DNA of 64,000 nucleotides from JALOAT01 sp041687015 (GTDB taxonomy: Bacteria; Pseudomonadota; Gammaproteobacteria; Thiohalomonadales; Thiohalomonadaceae), in contig JAWLCT010000005.1 of NCBI GenBank assembly GCA_041687015.1, forward strand, positions 1 to 64,000, read 5' to 3'. The stretch's first letter is position 1. Each line of letters opens with the position of its first letter. The translations under genes and the position numbers were made by a program. This document shows, piece after piece, positions 1-6,971 of the stretch. The notes under the pieces are model-generated. The model did not search any database. It saw only the letters and a list, made by a program, of their open reading frames with translations, and was not told the origin of the DNA.

Positions 1-39
1 CCGTGTGAAGGATGTGCTCTCCCGCTGAGCTACGCGCCC
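1..39 (-). tRNA. tRNA-Val (CAC), partial at window edge
   Basis: On the minus strand the acceptor 5' half GGGCGCG (39-33), the D-stem GCTC/GAGC, and the anticodon stem-loop up to position 38 plus two more bases are visible. Numbering from base 39 puts the anticodon at 7-5 = CAC, which reads valine GTG codons. The 3' half lies outside the window. A tRNA-Val next to gltX matches the arrangement known in Escherichia coli. Confidence 0.85.
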
Positions 40-178
40 AAGAGGTTTGGTTGATTGGCAGGTCTAACCAGGTGGTTCGTACCTGTCAGGCAATCGCCCC
101 TTGAAGGCCGCGCATATTAACGATGCGTTTCCCCTTCGTCAACACTTTAGGCGGGCCCCCATGCTGCGACGGGACGGC

Positions 179-184
179 TATAAT
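179..184 (+). promoter_or_regulatory. candidate -10 box for the psiE-like gene
   Basis: A perfect TATAAT lies 31 bases before the chosen ATG at 216. No convincing -35 hexamer is seen 16-18 bases upstream, so this is only a candidate sigma-70 promoter. Confidence 0.35.
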
Positions 185-215
185 GCGGCCCTTCCGGGAG
201 CCAGGGTATTTCCAC

Positions 216-620
216 ATGTCGGACCAGAAGTTGCGCGCCGGCGGCAAACGTGCGGTCGAGTTCGTCGAGGACGTCGGCCTGCTCATCATCCTGGTGGCCA
301 CGCTCATCGCGGGCGCCCAGGAGGTCTGGACCATGATCGGGCACGGCACGGTGCGCCTGGCGGACTTGTTGTTGCTGTTCATCTACCTGGAAGTGGTGGC
401 CATGGTGCACGCCTATTGGCAGGCTGGCCATCTGCCCGTGCGCATGCCTCTGTACATCGCCATGGTGGCCCTGGCACGCCACCTGATTCTGGACATGACG
501 CACCTCAGCCTGGAGAAGATCCTCGCCATTTCGGGCGCCATCGTGCTGCTCGGCCTGGCGGTGCTGGTGGTGCGCTACGGCCATATACGCTTTCCCTATG
601 AAGGTTCCGGCCAGAAATAG
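216..620 (+). CDS. psiE: PsiE-like phosphate-starvation-inducible membrane protein
   Basis: A 134-residue protein with about four hydrophobic segments. The order of features resembles the PsiE family: an acidic/hydrophobic first helix (VEFVEDVGLLIILVATLI), a second helix with LADLLLLFIYLEVVAMV, then the PVRMPLYIAMVALARHLI segment and a last helix before a charged tail. E. coli PsiE is 136 residues. The molecular function is not known; it is an inner-membrane protein named for phosphate-starvation induction. I chose ATG 216 because homology begins there and the upstream extension to 123 runs through the promoter region. It lies 24 bases upstream of gltX in the same direction, so the two may be cotranscribed. 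No Pho box was recognised. Confidence 0.75.
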   Translation: MSDQKLRAGGKRAVEFVEDVGLLIILVATLIAGAQEVWTMIGHGTVRLADLLLLFIYLEVVAMVHAYWQAGHLPVRMPLYIAMVALARHLILDMTHLSLEKILAISGAIVLLGLAVLVVRYGHIRFPYEGSGQK

Positions 621-644
621 GCCGGTGATTATCGGAAAACTCCA

Positions 645-2048
645 ATGACCATACGAACCCGCTTCGCCCCCAGTCCCACCGGTTACCTGCACATCGGCGG
701 TGCCCGCACGGCGCTGTTTTCTTACCTTTATGCGCGCCACCACGGCGGCGCCTTCGTGCTGCGCATCGAGGACACCGACCTGGAGCGTTCCACCGCCGAG
801 TCGGTGAACGCCATCCTGGAAGGCATGACCTGGCTGGGCCTTGAGTACGACGAGGGTCCGTTCTACCAGACCAAGCGTTTCGATCGTTACAAGGAAGTGG
901 TGCAACAGCTGCTGGATACCGGTCATGCCTACCGCTGCTACTGCACCAAGGAAGAGCTGGAGGCCATGCGCGAGCAGCAGATGGCCCGCAAGGAAAAGCC
1001 ACGCTATTCCGGCGTCTGCCGTGCGCTCAGCGCGCCGCGCGAGGGTATGCCGTACGTGGTGCGCTTCCGTAACCCCACGGAAGGCCACGTGGTTGTCGAC
1101 GACCTGATTCGCGGTCGCGTGGTGTTCGACAACAAGGAACTGGACGACCTCATTATCGCCCGCTCCGACGGCACGCCCACCTACAACCTGACCGTGGTGG
1201 TGGACGATATGGACATGGACATCACCCACGTCATCCGTGGCGACGATCACCTGAACAACACCCCGCGCCAGATGAACATCTTCCGCGCCCTGGGCAAGGA
1301 GCCGCCCCGTTATGCACACGTGCCCATGATCCTGGGCGAGGACGGCCAGAAGTTGTCCAAGCGTCACGGCGCCGCGAGCGTGATGGATTACCGCGACCAG
1401 GGTTTCATGCCCGAGGCATTGCTGAATTACCTCGTGCGCCTGGGCTGGTCCCATGGCGACCAGGAGGTATTCACCCGCGATGAGATGATTCGCCTGTTCG
1501 ATGTGGCCGATGTGAACAACTCCGCCTCTGCGCTCAACATGAGCAAGGCGCTGTGGCTGAATCAGCACTATTTCAAAACCCTGGACCCGGCCCATGTGGC
1601 CCACCACCTCAGCTATCACATCGGCAAGCTCGGCATCGACCCGAGCACCGGGCCGGACCTGACCGAGGTGGTGCTGGCCTACCGCGAGCGCGCCAAGACG
1701 CTGGTGGAGATGGCCCAGTCGAGCGTGTTCTTCTACCGGGAGTTCGACGCCTACGATGAGAAGGCTGCGAAGAAACACCTCAAAGCCGACATCGCCTGCG
1801 TGCTTGAGACGCTGAAGGAAAGCTTCGCGGCGCTGACCGAATGGAGCGATGCGGCCATTCATCAGGCGCTGGAGCGCGTCGCCGAGCAGAACGGGTTGGG
1901 GTTAGGCAAAGTTGCCCAGCCGTTGCGGGTTGCCGTGACCGGCGCGGGGGTTTCACCGCCCATCGACGTGACCGTGCGGCTCATCGGGCGCGAGCGCGTT
2001 TTGGCGCGCATGGAACGCGCCATCGACTACGCCCGTAAGAATGCGTGA
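645..2048 (+). CDS. gltX: Glutamyl-tRNA synthetase
   Basis: 467 residues, the usual length for the bacterial class I enzyme that charges tRNA-Glu with glutamate using ATP. The HIGH signature is seen as HIGG at residues 16-19 within FAPSPTGYLHIGGARTALF, and the KMSKS loop as KLSKRHG at residues 236-242. The C-terminal anticodon-binding region is complete and the gene ends at a TGA at 2046-2048. It is flanked by tRNA-Val and tRNA-Ala, a conserved neighbourhood. Whether it is a discriminating or a non-discriminating (GluQ) enzyme cannot be decided by eye. Confidence 0.97.
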   Translation: MTIRTRFAPSPTGYLHIGGARTALFSYLYARHHGGAFVLRIEDTDLERSTAESVNAILEGMTWLGLEYDEGPFYQTKRFDRYKEVVQQLLDTGHAYRCYCTKEELEAMREQQMARKEKPRYSGVCRALSAPREGMPYVVRFRNPTEGHVVVDDLIRGRVVFDNKELDDLIIARSDGTPTYNLTVVVDDMDMDITHVIRGDDHLNNTPRQMNIFRALGKEPPRYAHVPMILGEDGQKLSKRHGAASVMDYRDQGFMPEALLNYLVRLGWSHGDQEVFTRDEMIRLFDVADVNNSASALNMSKALWLNQHYFKTLDPAHVAHHLSYHIGKLGIDPSTGPDLTEVVLAYRERAKTLVEMAQSSVFFYREFDAYDEKAAKKHLKADIACVLETLKESFAALTEWSDAAIHQALERVAEQNGLGLGKVAQPLRVAVTGAGVSPPIDVTVRLIGRERVLARMERAIDYARKNA

Positions 2049-2064
2049 GGCTTGACAGCCTCAC
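2045..2064 (+). terminator. Hairpin over the gltX stop whose loop is a -35 hexamer
   Basis: GTGAGGC (2045-2051) pairs perfectly with GCCTCAC (2058-2064); the six-base loop is TTGACA, the -35 box of the following tRNA promoter. There is no U-tract, so it may not terminate efficiently. It overlaps the gltX stop codon. Confidence 0.5.
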
Positions 2065-2079
2065 GGAAATCTCTAAAAT
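2052..2079 (+). promoter_or_regulatory. Sigma-70 promoter of tRNA-Ala
   Basis: Perfect -35 TTGACA at 2052-2057, a 16-base spacer, and a near-perfect -10 TAAAAT at 2074-2079. The expected start of transcription, about 2086, is just before the tRNA at 2094. Confidence 0.85.
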
Positions 2080-2093
2080 GCGCAGTCTCTTTC

Positions 2094-2169
<76 letters not shown>

Positions 2170-2179
2170 AAGTTGTAAC

Positions 2180-2201
2180 AAGCCGGGGTTCGCCCCGGCT
2201 T
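2180..2201 (+). terminator. Hairpin terminator after tRNA-Ala
   Basis: AAGCCGGGG (2180-2188) pairs with CCCCGGCTT (2193-2201) around a TTCG loop, 10 bases after the tRNA. The sequence that would show the U-tract is hidden in the gap that begins at 2203. Confidence 0.7.
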
Positions 2202-2202
2202 G

Positions 2203-2302
2203 NNNNNNNNNNNNNNNNNNNNNNNNNNNNNNNNNNNNNNNNNNNNNNNNNNNNNNNNNNNNNNNNNNNNNNNNNNNNNNNNNNNNNNNNNNNNNNNNNN
2301 NN
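2203..2302. other. Assembly gap (100 N)
   Basis: Exactly 100 N, as in the other three gaps, so its true length is unknown. It lies between tRNA-Ala and hsp20; further tRNA genes could be hidden here. Together with 2303-2512, where I see only an unassigned leader region, it makes a 343-base stretch without a gene. Confidence 0.95.
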
Positions 2303-2512
2303 CCGAGCAACGCAGAACGGGATCGTTTGCAGGCGGTTCGCCGGCGCTGGCGCCGTGCATCCGAACCATGCAATGTTCTTCTTCATGCAACCCTTGATGC
2401 GTTTTTGATTGAACGCGTGAGCCCTTACTCGAGCCGTTCGCCGTATCGCGGCACGGGTGCATGTCGTCCGTCCTACACTTTTTGCATTCCCCGTAACATG
2501 AGGAGGATTGCC

Positions 2513-3007
2513 ATGGCGAAGGAACACGGCAGAGAAATCACGCGTACCGAGGCGGGGCGGCCGGAACGCATGGCGCGTTCCATGCTGAGCCCGTTCGAGG
2601 AAATGGATCGCATGCTCGAGACCTTCTTCCCGGCATGGTCACGGCCCATGCGGTTTGGCCGGCTCTGGGGCGATATGAGTGAAGGCTTCTATCCGAAAAT
2701 GGACGTGATCGATCGCGACAACGAGATCGTCGTCCGTGCCGAGATCGCGGGCGTGGAAAAGGACGATATCGATGTGTCGGTCACCGATAACACCGTCACC
2801 ATCAAAGGCGCCACCAAGCACGAGGAAACCGAGGAGCAGGGTAACTTTTACCGTTCGGAGATCTCGCGCGGTGCATTCTCGCGCACCATAGCGCTGCCTG
2901 CGGACGTGGATGCGGACAAGTCCAGCGCCACCTTCAAGAACGGTATCCTGGAACTGAAGCTGAGCAAGCTCGAAACCTCCAAGCGCCATAGCATCAAGGT
3001 CAGCTGA
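2513..3007 (+). CDS. Hsp20/alpha-crystallin small heat-shock protein
   Basis: 164 residues. The alpha-crystallin domain covers about residue 60 to the end: it starts near MDVIDRDNEIVVRAEIAG, contains the DNTVTIKG strand and ends with NGILELKLSK. Such proteins form oligomers and hold unfolding proteins soluble without ATP in the cytoplasm. ATG 2513 is preceded by AGGAGGA at an ideal distance and starts MAKEHG; the longer reading frame to 2327 has no support. A strong terminator follows at once, so the gene is monocistronic. I did not find a convincing sigma-32 promoter. Confidence 0.92.
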   Translation: MAKEHGREITRTEAGRPERMARSMLSPFEEMDRMLETFFPAWSRPMRFGRLWGDMSEGFYPKMDVIDRDNEIVVRAEIAGVEKDDIDVSVTDNTVTIKGATKHEETEEQGNFYRSEISRGAFSRTIALPADVDADKSSATFKNGILELKLSKLETSKRHSIKVS

Positions 3008-3015
3008 TGCCTTCC

Positions 3016-3037
3016 GGGGCACCCCTCCGGGTGCCCC
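3016..3037 (+). terminator. Rho-independent terminator of hsp20
   Basis: GGGGCACCC (3016-3024) pairs with GGGTGCCCC (3029-3037) around CTCC, followed by a short T-rich stretch, nine bases after the stop codon. Confidence 0.85.
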
Positions 3038-3111
3038 TTTGCTCCCTTCGTTGTTGATAGCAACCCACGGTTCGGTTTAAGGTTGCCGCTCGAAAATCGT
3101 GATGTTCCGCC

Positions 3112-3384
3112 GTGCGTCATTCCCGCTACCTGTTGCTCGCGCTCGTCCTCTGGCTCGGCCAGATGGCGCTGCTCGTCCACAGCATGGACGTGCATGCGCA
3201 CAGCGCCGGTGACGTCTGCGAGATCTGCCTTCACGCCACGCCCGCCAGCGGCGCGCTGCCTGTCACGAAGCTGACGCTGGCGCCGCTGCGCGGCACGGAA
3301 AATCCTGTATTCGCCGAATACCAGGCCATCGTCGCCGCGCCGGTTGCGGATACGTTGGCGCGCGGTCCCCCTGCGTTCTCCTGA
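3112..3384 (+). CDS. Small membrane or secreted protein with a Cys/His cluster
   Basis: 90 residues starting at GTG 3112. Residues 6-22 form one hydrophobic segment (signal peptide or anchor). Directly after it come H23, H28, H30, C36, C39 and H41, the pattern HSMDVHAH...CEICLH, which looks like a metal-binding site in the periplasm. It resembles small DUF2946-type proteins found near metal transport genes, but I cannot assign the family with certainty. It is the first gene of the metal-uptake cassette, 58 bases before the outer-membrane protein. Function is inferred from context only. Confidence 0.65.
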   Translation: MRHSRYLLLALVLWLGQMALLVHSMDVHAHSAGDVCEICLHATPASGALPVTKLTLAPLRGTENPVFAEYQAIVAAPVADTLARGPPAFS

Positions 3385-3442
3385 CCTGTGTCCGTGCGGG
3401 ACCCGGACGGGTCCCGTCGCCCCCTTTTTTCAGGAGAACATC

Positions 3443-4663
3443 ATGAATCGTGTCATCAGCGCACGGCTTGCGCCCGTGCTTGGTCTCGTCTTCAGCACCT
3501 CGGTACTCGCACAGGGCAGCGTTACAACCAACGCCTTCAACCCCGCCATGAGCCTCATCCTGGACGGACGCTTCGCCACCTTCGACAACGACCCGGAGGC
3601 GTACGAACTGCCCGGCTTCATGCTGGGCGGCGAGGCCGGTCTCGGTGCAGAGGGATTCGCCCTCGGCCACAGCGAACTGGTCTTCAGCGCCAACATTGAT
3701 GACCAGTACTACGGCCAGTTCACCGCTGCCGTTGCCGACCACGGCGGGGAGACGGAGGTCGAGTTGGAAGAGGCCTTTATCCAAACTCTCGGCCTGGGCG
3801 GCGGCGTGACCGTGAAGGCGGGGCGTTTCTTCTCGGGCATCGGCTATCTCAACGAACAGCACCTGCACGTGTGGGACTTCGCCGATGCGCCGCTCGTCTA
3901 TCGTGGTCTGTTTGGCGATCAGCTGCGTGACGATGGCGTGCAGCTGCGCTGGCTTGCACCCACCGATCTGTTCATCGAGCTGGGCGCCGAGACCCTGCGC
4001 GGCGGACGTTTCCCGGCGGGCGGCGCTGCGAACGAAGGCGCCGGCGCCTTCGCCGGATTCGCCAAAGTGGGCGGGGATGTGGGCGTGAGCCATTCCTGGC
4101 GTATCGGCCTGAGCCATTGGCAGGCGGAGGTGGAGAACCGCGAGGCGGGTGGTCACAGCCATGATGATGCGCATGAAGAGAGCGCATCGTTCACGGGCGA
4201 CAGCAGCGTCACCGGCGTCGACTTCGTGTGGAAATGGGCACCGAACGGCAACGCCAGTGAACGGAATTTCAAGTTCCAGGCGGAATACTTTCAGCGCGAC
4301 GAAGAGGGCGATGTGACCGTCGTCGCCCACGGCACGACGGATGCCGGCGGCTACGACGGCACCCAGACCGGCTGGTATGCCCAGGCCGTCTACCAGTTCA
4401 TGCCGCGCTGGCGTGTGGGCCTGCGTTACGGTGCCCTGGACGCCGACAATGACGTGGATGATGCCCATGTGGCCGCGCACGCGGGGCTTGATTCGGAGGG
4501 GCACTCGCCCGAGCGCTGGAGTGCCATGGTGGATTTCGCCAACAGCGAATACAGCCGCCTGCGCCTTCAATACAACCGCGACGAGTCCTACGAAGATGCG
4601 GACAACCAGGTGGTGCTCCAGTACACCATGAGCCTGGGCGCCCATGGCGCGCATCCGTTCTGA
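3443..4663 (+). CDS. Putative outer-membrane protein of a zinc-uptake cassette
   Basis: 406 residues. ATG 3443 follows AGGAG at good spacing. Residues 1-23 are a signal peptide ending in LAQ, and the last residue is phenylalanine, the usual end of a beta-barrel outer-membrane protein. The body shows alternating beta-strand patterns such as FKFQAEYFQRD and WYAQAVYQF. A histidine/aspartate-rich loop, GGHSHDDAHEE, lies near residues 235-245 and further histidines occur around DDAHVAAHAG. No TonB box or plug domain is visible, so it is not a classical TonB receptor. With a ZnuA-like and a ZnuB-like gene downstream it probably helps zinc or another divalent metal across the outer membrane; this is inference. 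Confidence 0.75.
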   Translation: MNRVISARLAPVLGLVFSTSVLAQGSVTTNAFNPAMSLILDGRFATFDNDPEAYELPGFMLGGEAGLGAEGFALGHSELVFSANIDDQYYGQFTAAVADHGGETEVELEEAFIQTLGLGGGVTVKAGRFFSGIGYLNEQHLHVWDFADAPLVYRGLFGDQLRDDGVQLRWLAPTDLFIELGAETLRGGRFPAGGAANEGAGAFAGFAKVGGDVGVSHSWRIGLSHWQAEVENREAGGHSHDDAHEESASFTGDSSVTGVDFVWKWAPNGNASERNFKFQAEYFQRDEEGDVTVVAHGTTDAGGYDGTQTGWYAQAVYQFMPRWRVGLRYGALDADNDVDDAHVAAHAGLDSEGHSPERWSAMVDFANSEYSRLRLQYNRDESYEDADNQVVLQYTMSLGAHGAHPF

Positions 4664-4673
4664 GGTGGCGACC

Positions 4674-5570
4674 ATGAAGCAATGGATCGTCGGAAGCGTA
4701 CTTGGCCTGCTTGCACTGCCGGCACAGGCCGCACTGAATGTGTTCGCCTGCGAACCGGAATGGGCGGCGCTTGCCACCGAACTCGGCGGCGAACGGGTCT
4801 CGGTCTATGCGGCCACCACGGCACAGCAGGACCCGCACCGTATCGAAGCGCGGCCCAGCCTGATCGCCAGGATGCGGCAGGCCGATGTGCTGGTGTGCAC
4901 CGGGGCTGAACTGGAGGCGGGATGGCTGCCGGTGTTGCTGCGTCAGTCGGCCAACGGCCGCGTGCAATCCGGACAGCCCGGATATTTCATGGCGGCGGAG
5001 CAGGTGGAGCGGCTGGAGGTGCCCGCCGTGGCCGATCGCGCCCTGGGTGATTTGCACATGACGGGCAATCCGCACGTGCATACCGACCCGCGGCGGCTGC
5101 TGCAGATTGCCGGGGCGCTGGGCGAGCGCCTGGCGGTGCTGGATGCCGCCAATGCCGCGTACTACCGTGCGCGCCTGGAGGACTTCCGTGTGCGCTGGCA
5201 GCAGGCCATGGCACGCTGGACCACGCAGGCGGCGGTGCTGCGCGGTGTTCGCGTCATCTCGCACCATCAGGACTGGGTGTATTTGTATGACTGGCTCGGA
5301 CTGACGGAAGTGGCGCGCCTGGAACCCAGGCCCGGCATCCCGCCGAGTGCCGCGCATTTGGCCACCCTGACCACCCGCCTGAAGCAACAACCGGCCGCGA
5401 TGGTCCTCCGCACGCCCTATCAGGACGCGCGCCCGGCTGCGTGGCTGGCCGAACGCACGGGCATGAAAGTGGTGGTGCTGCCGTACACGGTAGGCGGTAG
5501 CCCCCAGGCCACCGATCTGTTCGCGTTGTTCGATGAAACCGTGGCGCGCCTGCTGGAGGCGGCGCCGTGA
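4674..5570 (+). CDS. ZnuA-like metal ABC transporter substrate-binding protein
   Basis: 298 residues with a cleavable signal peptide (MKQWIVGSVLGLLALPAQA, mature start ALNVF). The candidate metal ligands of cluster A-1 binding proteins are H55 (QDPHRIEARP), H134/H136 (GNPHVHTDP, compare the usual NPHxWxDP) and H197/H198 (ISHHQDW). The long His-rich loop typical of E. coli ZnuA is absent. It would capture zinc or manganese in the periplasm and pass it to the permease. ATG 4674 lies 7 bases after GAGGTGG; the frame is open back to 4644 inside the upstream gene. The stop overlaps the permease start (GTGA). Confidence 0.88.
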   Translation: MKQWIVGSVLGLLALPAQAALNVFACEPEWAALATELGGERVSVYAATTAQQDPHRIEARPSLIARMRQADVLVCTGAELEAGWLPVLLRQSANGRVQSGQPGYFMAAEQVERLEVPAVADRALGDLHMTGNPHVHTDPRRLLQIAGALGERLAVLDAANAAYYRARLEDFRVRWQQAMARWTTQAAVLRGVRVISHHQDWVYLYDWLGLTEVARLEPRPGIPPSAAHLATLTTRLKQQPAAMVLRTPYQDARPAAWLAERTGMKVVVLPYTVGGSPQATDLFALFDETVARLLEAAP

Positions 5571-6304
5571 ACTTGGCCGATTTGGCCCTGCTGGGCCCGC
5601 CGTTCGCGGCGGGCCTGCTGGTCCTCGCCACCCACGTGCCCCTCGGGCGCGAGGTGCTGTCGCGCGGGATCATTTTCATCGATCTCGCCGTGGCGCAGAT
5701 CGCCGCGTTGGGCGTACTCATTGCCGCGCACGTGGGTTTCGAGGTGCACGGCTACGCGGTGCAAGCGGTGGCGGCGGGCAGTGCGCTCCTCGGGGCGGTG
5801 TGCCTGCGTTTCACCGAGCGACGCTGGCCTCAGGTGCAGGAGGCTATCATCGGCACGGTGTTCGTATTGGCGGCCACCGGCGGCTTGCTGTTGCTCGCGG
5901 GCAACCCGCGTGGCGGCGAACATCTCGCCGATTTGCTGGCGGGCCAGGTGCTGTGGGTGAGCTGGTCACAGCTGCTGCCCGTGGCCATTGCCACCATGGT
6001 GCTGCTTGCCGCCTGGCGTCTGTTGCCGCGCGGCCGGTTCGTTTTCTATGCGGTGTTCGCTCTCGCCGTCACTGTTTCGGTGCAACTGGTGGGCGTGTAC
6101 CTGGTGTTCGCCAGCCTGATCATTCCGGCGCTCGCCACGCGTGGCCTTCCTGCCCGTCGCGGATTGATGTTTGGCTATCTTGTCGGCGCGGGTGGATATG
6201 CCCTGGGGCTGCTGCTCTCCGCGCGGTTCGACTATCCCACCGGGCCGCTCATCGTCTGGGCGCTGGCGGTGCTGGCGTTGGTATCGCGGGGAGTGATGCG
6301 CTGA
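5567..6304 (+). CDS. ZnuB-like metal ABC transporter permease
   Basis: 245 residues, nearly all in about eight hydrophobic helices, matching the ABC-3 family (ZnuB/MntB). The segment SRGIIFIDLAVAQIAALGVLI is the conserved cytoplasm-facing region near the N-terminus, and LVGVYLVFASLIIPALA is the typical sixth-helix motif. It starts at GTG 5567 and overlaps the binding-protein gene by four bases, implying translational coupling. An ATP-binding subunit would be needed, but no znuC-like gene is in the operon or elsewhere in this window. Confidence 0.9.
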   Translation: MNLADLALLGPPFAAGLLVLATHVPLGREVLSRGIIFIDLAVAQIAALGVLIAAHVGFEVHGYAVQAVAAGSALLGAVCLRFTERRWPQVQEAIIGTVFVLAATGGLLLLAGNPRGGEHLADLLAGQVLWVSWSQLLPVAIATMVLLAAWRLLPRGRFVFYAVFALAVTVSVQLVGVYLVFASLIIPALATRGLPARRGLMFGYLVGAGGYALGLLLSARFDYPTGPLIVWALAVLALVSRGVMR

Positions 6305-6340
6305 CCGGTCTATGCTTGATGGAAAACCGGAGGGGATGAA

Positions 6341-6832
6341 GTGCGTGTGCTTACCGCGGGTTTGCTGGCGCTAGCGATGGTTGCCTGCGCGCCGATGGCG
6401 CGAGAGGGGGCGTTGAGCGCGCGCTTGCTGGAAGGTGATTTACATTGTGGCCGGGATTTGCCCACCGCGTCCGCCACCTGGATCGACAATCCCGTTCATT
6501 TCGAAGCCGCCTACCGGCGTTTCAGTCGCGTCTCCATCGAAACCCTCGTGGAACTTCCCGATGTCGATTTTCGGCGTGACGGGGTACTGCTGGTGGAAAT
6601 GGGGCAGCGCGGCAGCGGTGGGTACAGCGTGGACTTGGCCACGGAGCGTGTTTCGGTTCAGGACCACACCGCACGGGTCACCGTACACTGGACCGAACCG
6701 CAACCCGGCGCCATCCTCCCGCAGGTGATCACCAGTCCATGTGCATTCATTGTGCTTACCCGTGGTGATTACAGGCGCATCGAAGTGGTGGATGAAACCG
6801 GTCGCTTGCGGGCTGCGGCGGACGTGCCCTAG
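6341..6832 (+). CDS. Lipoprotein with PrcB-like C-terminal domain
   Basis: 163 residues from GTG 6341. Residues 1-16 resemble a lipoprotein signal (LLALAMVAC), although the residue at -3 is Met rather than Leu. The region from about residue 90 (MGQRGSGGYSVDLATERV) through PQVITSPCAFIVL matches the PrcB C-terminal domain, a small beta fold first described in a Treponema protease complex. Its role in other bacteria is unknown. It lies 36 bases after the permease gene and may be cotranscribed with it, but has no obvious link to metal uptake. It converges with dnaE2 across the gap at 6872. Confidence 0.75.
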   Translation: MRVLTAGLLALAMVACAPMAREGALSARLLEGDLHCGRDLPTASATWIDNPVHFEAAYRRFSRVSIETLVELPDVDFRRDGVLLVEMGQRGSGGYSVDLATERVSVQDHTARVTVHWTEPQPGAILPQVITSPCAFIVLTRGDYRRIEVVDETGRLRAAADVP

Positions 6833-6871
6833 CGTGCTTTCGGTTTTGAATGCGTCAATCGTCCAGAGGAC

Positions 6872-6971
6872 NNNNNNNNNNNNNNNNNNNNNNNNNNNNN
6901 NNNNNNNNNNNNNNNNNNNNNNNNNNNNNNNNNNNNNNNNNNNNNNNNNNNNNNNNNNNNNNNNNNNNNNN
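6872..6971. other. Assembly gap (100 N) inside the dnaE2 3' region
   Basis: A 100-N placeholder. The dnaE2 frame enters it without a stop and at least 100 residues of the family are missing, which cannot fit in 100 bases plus the 39 bases before the next gene. The true gap must be larger, or the gene is truncated. Confidence 0.95.

Noticed and set aside
2303..2512. A sigma-32 promoter before hsp20
   Set aside because: CCCCGTAAC resembles a -10 but no CTTGAA-type -35 lies at a proper distance.
3061..3112. A Zur box before the metal-uptake cassette
   Set aside because: No convincing palindrome of the GTTATANNATAAC type; I leave regulation open.
6440..6971. Extension of dnaE2 through the gap to 6440
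   Set aside because: The frame only continues because N is read as an amino acid; beyond the gap it is the antisense of the PrcB-like lipoprotein gene.
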